From assembly GCA_937920115.1 (NCBI GenBank), contig CALGVF010000167.1, positions 1 to 10,952 of the forward strand: DNA of 10,952 bases, written 5' to 3'. This document shows positions 6,169 to 10,952 of the stretch, piece after piece. The notes under the pieces are model-generated. The model had not been told where the DNA came from. It did no database searches and saw nothing but the letters and a program-made list of their open reading frames with translations. Position numbers and translations under genes: made by a program. The stretch's first letter is position 1, and every line of letters starts with the position of its first letter. Source of the stretch: an uncultured Clostridia bacterium. Lineage in GTDB: Bacteria > Bacillota > Clostridia > Christensenellales > Borkfalkiaceae.

Positions 6169-8321
6169 TGATTATTTTGTAAATTTTTCTTTTTCGTATT
6201 TTTACTCGCCAATATATCGGCATTTTTATCCGCCAATATTATAAACTGCGTTTTTCTGCTCGCAATATCGACTCCGACTACGCCGACTCTCACCTCGTCG
6301 CCTATCGTGAATCTGTGTTTTCCCGAATAGAGGGTATACCTCTTCGGGTCGAAGGTATAATTGCCTCTCGGCAAATCTTCGAGACCCGTAAAGCCCTCGA
6401 CGGAGTTTTCAAGTTCCGAGTACACGCCGTTTGCGGTAACTCCGCTTATTACGGCGTCGTATTCCTCGCCGACTTTATCACGCATATAAAACGCCTTGTA
6501 GAGGTCGTCTACCTTTCTTTCCGCCTCGTCGGAAACCCTCTCGTTTTCGGACGATATTTTCGCCGCTTCATAGACAAAGTTGCCGTATAAGTCGATTAAC
6601 TCGCCTATTTTTCCGTCAATAATCATTTTTATAACCCTGTGAACAACAAGGTCGGGGTATCTTCTTATCGGCGAAGTGAAATGGCAATAACACTTGCTCG
6701 ACAATCCGAAATGCCCTTCGTTTTCGGGTGAATACTTCGCCTTTTGCATCGAGCGGAGCATAATTTTATTGACCACGGGGAATACGGGTTCGTCCTTTAT
6801 TTTATCGAGAACCGCCGAATAATCGCTCGGTCTCACTTCGCCCGATTTCCACCTCACGTTTATGCCGAGGGCTTTTATAAACTCCACGAAACTTTCGGCT
6901 TTTTCAAGAAGCGGCTTGCCGTGAACCCTGTAAATGAACGGAACTTCGAGATAAAACGCATATTCCGCAACGCTTTCGTTCGCCGCGACCATAAATTCTT
7001 CGATAATTTTATACGCGACCTCGTTCTTCCTCGGCTCGACCTCTATAACGCCGTCCTTTACGGTAATATGCGATTCCTTTACATCGAGGTCTACGCTTCC
7101 TCTTTTATCCCTTTTTGCGGATAAAATCTTTTGAAGTTCACGCATTAAGCCGACTAATTTTACTATTTCTTTCGGTTCGTTCGCGTATTTTTTATCGCCG
7201 TCCAAAACGCCCTGTACTTCCGTATAGGTCATTCTGCGTTTCGATTTTATAACGCTTTTCGCTATTTTCTTATCAACGACTTCGCCGTTTTCGTCGATTT
7301 CCATTATACAGGAAAGGGTGAGCCTGTCCACTCCCTCGTTAAGGGAGCAAATGCCGTTTGAGAGTTCAAACGGGAGCATCGGAATAACCTTGTCGGGAAA
7401 ATAAGTGCTGTTCGACCGCTTCAACGCTTCCTTGTCGAGAGCGGAACCCGCTTTGACGTACTCTGAAACGTCGGCGATATGAACGCCTAAAATATAATTG
7501 CCGTTCTCCTTTTTCTCGACTTCCACCGCGTCGTCGAAGTCTCTTGAATCTTCGCCGTCGATGGTGACAATAAGCCTGCCCGTAAGGTTAAGTCGGTCTA
7601 TAAGTTGATTATCGGCGACTTTCTGCGGTATATCGGCAACTTCCGAAACAACCGCTTTCGGGAAACAGTCCTTGAATTTATAGGCTTTTATAATCGACTT
7701 TTCCTCTGCCGCAAGTTCAAACCGCTTACCTAAAACCTCTTTGACTTCGCCTTCGATTAAGCCGCTTTCCGTATAACGGGTTATATCCACGAACACTTTA
7801 TCGTAAGGCTTTGCTCCGCCCGAACGTTTGGCAGGAATATAAATATCCTCGAAATAACTCTTCTCGTCGGGACGAACGAAATACCTGCCCCTGTCCGAAA
7901 AAAGCGTTCCGCAAAGAGACTTAACGCCCCTTTCGCATATTGCCACGACTTCGCCCTCGTCGGAAGAACCTCTGTCCGAAACGACTTTTCTCGCGATTAC
8001 CTTATCCTTATCAAGACCGCCGTTTAAACTCCTGTTCGGAATGAACAAGTCGGGAGTTTTGCCGTCGTCGGCGACGAAAAAGGCGAAACCTCGTTCGTTG
8101 CCTCTCAACGTGCCTTTGAAATAGCCTATTCCTTCGGCGGAATAATATCTGCCGTCCGACCAAAACACGTCGAAATTGTTTTTCAGTTCCGAAAGAACCC
8201 TGCCGATTGCAGATTTTTCCGACTGCGAAGAAATGCCGAGGGCGGAATAAATCGCTTTTTGAGAATATCCCTCCCACTCTCCGCTGTCGAATTTTTCTTT
8301 TATAGTCTGATATATACTCAT
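6165..8321 (-). CDS. rnr: Ribonuclease R (3'-5' exoribonuclease, RNB family)
   Basis: 718 residues. Domain order: N-terminal helix-turn-helix-like segment (1-60), cold-shock OB domains (about 62-240; FKGTLRGNERGFAFFV is typical), the RNB catalytic domain (about 243-570), and a C-terminal S1 domain (about 630-700) with a short basic tail. The active-site motif TIDGEDSRDFDD supplies Asp255, Asp261, Asp263 and Asp264, matching the four catalytic aspartates of E. coli RNase R; HFTSPIRRYPDLVVHR is the other conserved RNB motif. It degrades structured RNA and helps SmpB-tmRNA remove non-stop mRNA. The ATG at 8321 has AAAGGA 5 nt upstream. The secG-rnr-smpB-ssrA order is common in Bacillota and supports the call. 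I found no convincing promoter in the gap before it. Confidence 0.97.
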   Translation of the reverse strand: MSIYQTIKEKFDSGEWEGYSQKAIYSALGISSQSEKSAIGRVLSELKNNFDVFWSDGRYYSAEGIGYFKGTLRGNERGFAFFVADDGKTPDLFIPNRSLNGGLDKDKVIARKVVSDRGSSDEGEVVAICERGVKSLCGTLFSDRGRYFVRPDEKSYFEDIYIPAKRSGGAKPYDKVFVDITRYTESGLIEGEVKEVLGKRFELAAEEKSIIKAYKFKDCFPKAVVSEVADIPQKVADNQLIDRLNLTGRLIVTIDGEDSRDFDDAVEVEKKENGNYILGVHIADVSEYVKAGSALDKEALKRSNSTYFPDKVIPMLPFELSNGICSLNEGVDRLTLSCIMEIDENGEVVDKKIAKSVIKSKRRMTYTEVQGVLDGDKKYANEPKEIVKLVGLMRELQKILSAKRDKRGSVDLDVKESHITVKDGVIEVEPRKNEVAYKIIEEFMVAANESVAEYAFYLEVPFIYRVHGKPLLEKAESFVEFIKALGINVRWKSGEVRPSDYSAVLDKIKDEPVFPVVNKIMLRSMQKAKYSPENEGHFGLSSKCYCHFTSPIRRYPDLVVHRVIKMIIDGKIGELIDLYGNFVYEAAKISSENERVSDEAERKVDDLYKAFYMRDKVGEEYDAVISGVTANGVYSELENSVEGFTGLEDLPRGNYTFDPKRYTLYSGKHRFTIGDEVRVGVVGVDIASRKTQFIILADKNADILASKNTKKKNLQNNH

Positions 8322-8381
8322 TTTTATCCTTTGATTTTTTCAATTGATTAAACGTACAATTTAAAATAATCTTTGCGTTTT

Positions 8382-8426
8382 TACCTCTATCGACGGCTAC
8401 GCCGCCACTTTCCCCAAAGGGGAAAG
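8382..8426. repeat. Extragenic palindromic element (two adjacent hairpins)
   Basis: On plus: ACCTCTATCGA, a small hairpin CGGC-TAC-GCCG (8394-8404), then a perfect 8-bp stem CTTTCCCC-AAA-GGGGAAAG (8408-8426). This layout resembles short interspersed palindromes that are frequent between genes in gut Bacillota; I see only one copy here, so the repeat status is inferred. The rest of the 240-bp gap between secG and rnr holds another short inverted repeat AACGG/CCGTT (8479-8492) and the secG terminator, and no gene. Confidence 0.5.
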
Positions 8427-8514
8427 CAAGCAAAATTGTCCGTTTCGGGCAACGTCTGACGGTAGCATCGCCTCAGAAAACGGTTAGCCGTTAGCGAGTT
8501 GAATAATAGCCGAT

Positions 8515-8544
8515 AAAAAATAAAGGCGACCCGAAAGTCGCCTT
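8515..8544 (-). terminator. Intrinsic terminator of secG
   Basis: Minus-strand stem AAGGCGAC-TTTCGG-GTCGCCTT (8544-8523) followed by TTTATTTTTTA. It begins 18 nt after the secG stop codon and separates secG from rnr transcriptionally. Confidence 0.85.
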
Positions 8545-8562
8545 AGTAATATCCTTGTTAAA

Positions 8563-8856
8563 TTACCACTTAATGTTGAATACAGCCACAAAGAAAACTA
8601 TCATACATACTGCCATAAGCGTTACCGTTATTACGGTAAGTCTTCTGAGTTTGTATTCAAGAGTTTTGCTCTTGTTCTTCTTGTTTCCGAAGAAAGTTTC
8701 CTGTTGTCCGTTAAGTGCGCTTATGCCGTCCGAGTTGCTCGGTTGAAGCATAATCACTATTATAAGGAAAATGGCGCAAAGAACAGATATTATAAGGCAG
8801 GGAATACATATTATTCTCTGTAAATCCCAACTGCTAATCAATAAATTCGCTATCAT
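8563..8856 (-). CDS. secG: Preprotein translocase subunit SecG
   Basis: 97 residues from the ATG at 8856, chosen because GGAGAG (8863-8868) lies 6 nt upstream; the frame is open further but the added residues look non-coding and would cover the promoter start. Two membrane segments (about 17-37 and 73-93) flank the SecG loop with QPSNSDGISALNG, QETFFGNKKNKSKTLEYKLRRLT; the ETFFG and KT..KLRRLT parts are typical of clostridial SecG. The loop lacks the multi-glycine GGLGGAFGGG run of proteobacterial forms. The N-terminus is slightly longer than in many homologues. SecG sits in the membrane with SecY and SecE and aids SecA-driven export, which the lipoproteins in this window would use. It has its own promoter and terminator. 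Confidence 0.93.
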   Translation of the reverse strand: MIANLLISSWDLQRIICIPCLIISVLCAIFLIIVIMLQPSNSDGISALNGQQETFFGNKKNKSKTLEYKLRRLTVITVTLMAVCMIVFFVAVFNIKW

Positions 8857-8888
8857 AATTTTCTCTCCGTTTCGTTGATACGCAAAAC

Positions 8889-8917
8889 AGTATAACATAT
8901 TATTTTGCGTTTAGCAA
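8889..8917 (-). promoter_or_regulatory. Promoter of secG within an inverted repeat
   Basis: TTGCTA (8917-8912), 17-nt spacer ending TGT, TATACT (8894-8889), giving an extended -10; the start would be near 8882. An 8-bp inverted repeat ACGCAAAA (8880-8887) / TTTTGCGT (8903-8910) brackets the -10, and a second perfect palindrome AAGCATTT-T-AAATGCTT (8916-8932) touches the -35. Either could be an operator, but this is only pattern evidence. Confidence 0.7.
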
Positions 8918-8946
8918 GCATTTTAAATGCTTTTTGTCTCTATTTT

Positions 8947-9357
8947 TTAATTCTTTTCCGATTTTTCGCTCGTTATTTCACTATACCCGTCGTTCGGACA
9001 AAATTCCGTAGGGGCTTCAAAACTTCCCGTTCTGTAACCGTTTGCAAGCCTTACTATGAGTTCGTCGAGCCGCTCTATCGTAACTTCGTCGAGCGTTTTG
9101 TCGTCATAGCGGCGTTCTTTTTTCTCGTTATCGGTCAGAAACGAGTACGTTCCGCCCGTCATTATCGCCGATTGTCTCGCAAGATATTCGCAAAGCAAAT
9201 CCGCTCCTTCGGAAAGTATCGGACAAATTCTGATTCCCTGCTGAGCCGCGACGAACACCGACTTGTTGAATCTGATTTTATTTTCGTCGTTTTTGTGAGC
9301 GGGGGCGTCGTAAACGTGAAAAATGAGTTTTGTCGCTTCCTTTTTCACGTTTACCAA
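8947..9357 (-). CDS. Distal half of a frameshifted vWA lipoprotein gene
   Basis: This frame opens with a TTG (9355-9357) that overlaps the stop of the upstream ORF by 7 nt. Its first residues VNVKKEATKLIFHVYDAPAHKNDEN, then AAQQGIRICPILSEGADLLCEYLARQSAIMTGGTYSFLTD, are the second half of the same vWA domain that the upstream ORF begins; in intact homologues these follow directly after the '.LAV..DW' segment. One extra G after TGG would join the frames as DW-VNVKKEATK. The last 50 residues, rich in acidic and basic amino acids, include a VTIERLDELIVRLANGYRTG helix typical of the domain end. It lacks the metal-binding motif, so as a separate protein it is unlikely to work. No good ribosome-binding site precedes the TTG. 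Treat it as part of the 9351-10304 gene (about 452 residues if joined). Confidence 0.7.
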   Translation of the reverse strand: MVNVKKEATKLIFHVYDAPAHKNDENKIRFNKSVFVAAQQGIRICPILSEGADLLCEYLARQSAIMTGGTYSFLTDNEKKERRYDDKTLDEVTIERLDELIVRLANGYRTGSFEAPTEFCPNDGYSEITSEKSEKN

Positions 9358-10304
9358 TCTTTCTGAACGGCGAGTTCCAACGCTTCGTCCATCGCTTCGG
9401 GATAATCTTCACCGCCACCTTTCGCCCTCTGTTCGCTTATCTTGTCGCCGAGTTCCTTTAAACCCTCTTCGGTCGAAACCTCGTAAAAACCCGTATAATA
9501 AAGTTTTTCTACGTCGCAGGTGTCTCTGTAAAACAGGAACGAACAATAAACCTCTATTCCGTCGCCCGCGAGTTTCGCCGTTATTTCGTCGAGTCTCGTT
9601 TTAAAGAAGAATATCTCCTTGTCCATAGAAAGCGTTGCGTCCACGACGAACATTATCTGCAAGATATTTCGGTCAGTAACGGAAGTCGCGTTTTCGATTT
9701 CCACGTTAAACTCTCTGTTTTTCTCGTCGAAGGAATACTTTTCGGAAAATTCGCCGTTCTCGCCTTTTATCGCAAAATATCCGTCGCTGTGTTGCGGGAA
9801 CAGGTACGCGGTACCCGTGGCGTCGGTCGCCGCCGCGAACTCGAACACGTCGTAATTGTCAAACGCGAAAACGCTCGCTCCGCAGACGGGTTCGTCGCCG
9901 CTCGTCACGGTAACTTTTACCCTGTTTAAAGAGTTGAGACCCCAACTGTCGTTTACGAATCTCGACAGCTTGTCCGTTTTTATAACGGGTTCGCTTTCGC
10001 TCGCCGTCAATTTTTCAAGCAAGGAATTTTCGGAATCGCGAGTTTCTTTTCCCAAAGAATCGGGCTTCGGCTTTCCGAAAAAAGTTTTCCAATACTCGTA
10101 ATAGTCGTTATCGTTCCTCGAACAGGCGGTAAGAAGCCCACTGTCCAACTCTTTTTTCTGTTCGTCCGTCAGATGTTCTTTATCGAGATACACCCCGTCT
10201 CTGAGCGGCAGGACGCCGTCCGACGGTTGCGACGAACAGGACACGACGAAAAATATTAAGGAAATGACGGCTAAAAATAAGGATAAACCTTTAAACCTGT
10301 TCAT
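9351..10304 (-). CDS. vWA-domain lipoprotein, proximal part, frameshifted near its end
   Basis: 317 residues. The N-terminus MNRFKGLSLFLAVISLIFF ends in a lipobox VVSC (Cys23), so the protein should be anchored outside the membrane. Residues about 120-200 (KVTVTSGDEPVCGASVFAFD... to ...FNVEIEN) look like an Ig-like or carboxypeptidase-regulatory fold. The vWA domain starts near 213 with FVVDATLSM, a MIDAS-type D-x-T-x-S (Asp222, Thr224, Ser226), and includes GGGEDYPEAMDEALELAVQ with Asp300; it then stops at TGG TAA in mid-domain and continues in the -1 frame. vWA domains bind partners through a metal ion; the role here is unknown. The start has GGGGTG 5 nt upstream and a consensus promoter. 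Either a pseudogene or a single-base sequencing/assembly error. Confidence 0.85.
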   Translation of the reverse strand: MNRFKGLSLFLAVISLIFFVVSCSSQPSDGVLPLRDGVYLDKEHLTDEQKKELDSGLLTACSRNDNDYYEYWKTFFGKPKPDSLGKETRDSENSLLEKLTASESEPVIKTDKLSRFVNDSWGLNSLNRVKVTVTSGDEPVCGASVFAFDNYDVFEFAAATDATGTAYLFPQHSDGYFAIKGENGEFSEKYSFDEKNREFNVEIENATSVTDRNILQIMFVVDATLSMDKEIFFFKTRLDEITAKLAGDGIEVYCSFLFYRDTCDVEKLYYTGFYEVSTEEGLKELGDKISEQRAKGGGEDYPEAMDEALELAVQKDW

Positions 10305-10339
10305 TTTTCACCCCGTAAATCATTTCAAATATTCGACTT

Positions 10340-10368
10340 ATTATATAATATAAAAGTTTATTTGTCAA
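10340..10368 (-). promoter_or_regulatory. Consensus promoter of the vWA lipoprotein gene
   Basis: Minus strand TTGACA (10368-10363), 17-nt spacer, TATAAT (10345-10340): a full match to the vegetative sigma-factor consensus. The start is expected near 10333, about 29 nt before the ATG. Such a strong promoter suggests steady, high expression. Confidence 0.9.
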
Positions 10369-10404
10369 CCAAAAAAGCCGCAGCCGATAAAACCGTTTCG
10401 ACAC

Positions 10405-10433
10405 GGAAAAAGACGGCCTCTTTCGAGACCGCC
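10405..10433 (-). terminator. Intrinsic terminator of the aspartokinase-like gene
   Basis: Minus-strand stem GGCGGTCTC-GAAA-GAGGCCGTC (10433-10412; nine pairs including two G-T) with a GAAA tetraloop, followed by TTTTTCC. It lies about 90 nt past the stop codon and before the lipoprotein promoter. The bases between the stop and the stem hold no recognisable feature. Confidence 0.8.
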
Positions 10434-10521
10434 TCTTTCCATTGTATTTTAAGGGGGATTTGGGTAAGCAATGTTTTCAAGTCTTCAAGAAGTTTAACCT
10501 CTCGTCGTCTTTGTGGCTACA

Positions 10522-10952
10522 CTATAACATTCGCTTGTGACATCGCCGTGACAATAAAATGAACATATCAAAGATTTCTTTTTTCACATTTTCGGCGTGA
10601 GTTTTGTCCGTCGCAACCACTATCCCCTCGTCGGTTGCCGCTTTGAAAACAAGCGGCGTATTCCGCGTGATTTTTTGCATAATTTCTTCCGTAAATTCCC
10701 CGTTAGGCATATACGCGAATACGGCGTTTTCAAAGGTTTTATCGCGTTTTTCAGCCCTCGATATTTCGGCTCGGGTCTTATTCCACCTGCCGTTTTCAAA
10801 GAACGTTTTTACCTTTTCGTAACTCTCCGCCGCAAAGCAAAATTCCGCCGTTTCGCAGTTTTCCGAAACAAAAGTTCCGCTTTTAAATCTGTCGAACGTG
10901 TTTTTGACGACAATCGGAATACCCGTCCCCTTTAAAACTTCCACCGCCGAAG
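10522..10952 (-). CDS. Aspartokinase-like protein, C-terminal part, start beyond window edge
   Basis: The frame is open to the right edge; 142 complete codons are visible before TAG. It begins SAVEVLKGTGIPIVVKNTFD, matching the conserved end of the aspartokinase catalytic domain ('P.AV..a...gIPi.VkNTF.p...GT.I'). The remainder, about 115 residues, should be the ACT regulatory region; it contains GIVVATDKTHAENVKKEIFDMF, like the last ACT strand and helix, but is shorter than the usual two-ACT region and otherwise weakly conserved. Aspartokinase phosphorylates aspartate in the first step of lysine, threonine and methionine synthesis. The catalytic core is outside the window, so the call rests on one motif plus the ACT-like end; a degenerate paralogue is possible. 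Confidence 0.65.
   Translation of the reverse strand, partial: SAVEVLKGTGIPIVVKNTFDRFKSGTFVSENCETAEFCFAAESYEKVKTFFENGRWNKTRAEISRAEKRDKTFENAVFAYMPNGEFTEEIMQKITRNTPLVFKAATDEGIVVATDKTHAENVKKEIFDMFILLSRRCHKRML

Noticed and set aside
8011..8433. Minus-strand ORF overlapping the start of rnr
   Set aside because: Arg-rich out-of-frame reading of rnr and the palindromic gap, without recognisable domain.
8857..8898. Upstream start for SecG adding 14 residues
   Set aside because: It would begin upstream of the predicted transcription start and bypass the GGAGAG site placed correctly for the ATG at 8856.
9345..9360. Programmed -1 frameshifting in the vWA gene
   Set aside because: No X-XXY-YYZ slippery heptamer is present at the junction; a lost G in a GGG run is simpler.

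Overview
The window looks like the chromosome of an uncultured Clostridia-type member of the Bacillota. The signs are Gram-positive-style AGGAGG ribosome-binding sites, near-consensus TTGACA/TATAAT promoters, lipobox lipoproteins, a clostridial-type SecG with an ETFFG motif, and a one-piece tmRNA. Almost every gene is on the minus strand; only the AraC regulator and a doubtful small ORF behind it are on plus. No CRISPR array, phage, integrase or insertion sequence was seen.

Region A (1-3400) is a small catabolic and regulatory unit. A sugar-type ABC transporter solute-binding lipoprotein (cut by the left edge) and a glycerophosphodiester phosphodiesterase-family gene both read leftward. An AraC-family regulator reads rightward, divergent from the phosphodiesterase. 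The promoters of the two minus-strand genes share an unusually similar layout: an AATATGAGAATT box, exactly 38 nt to a TGCTAAAAT extended -10, and a conserved GGTAT-containing block over a poor -35. A TGAGAAT copy in inverted orientation lies between the divergent genes. This suggests a local AraC-controlled regulon for importing and cleaving a glycerophosphodiester or related compound.

Region B (3400-8900) is housekeeping. In transcription order it runs secG (own promoter and terminator), rnr (RNase R), smpB, a polytopic GT-C type glycosyltransferase, gtrA, and ssrA (tmRNA). rnr to gtrA are packed with a 31-bp gap and then two overlaps. SmpB, tmRNA and RNase R are the three partners of trans-translation and non-stop mRNA decay; a GT-C/GtrA pair, probably for polyprenyl-phosphate-sugar-dependent cell-envelope glycosylation, sits between them. 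A near-consensus plus-strand promoter points into the 3' end of tmRNA and could make an antisense transcript.

Region C (8900-10952) holds a von Willebrand A-domain lipoprotein gene split by an apparent one-base deletion into two ORFs, with a textbook promoter. Upstream of it are an intrinsic terminator and the 3' part of an aspartokinase-like gene that runs off the right edge.

The most interesting items are the shared promoter architecture and its inferred AraC regulon, the possible antisense promoter at ssrA, a promoter that would make smpB mRNA nearly leaderless, and the frameshift in the vWA lipoprotein. I did not find a clearly new multi-gene system.
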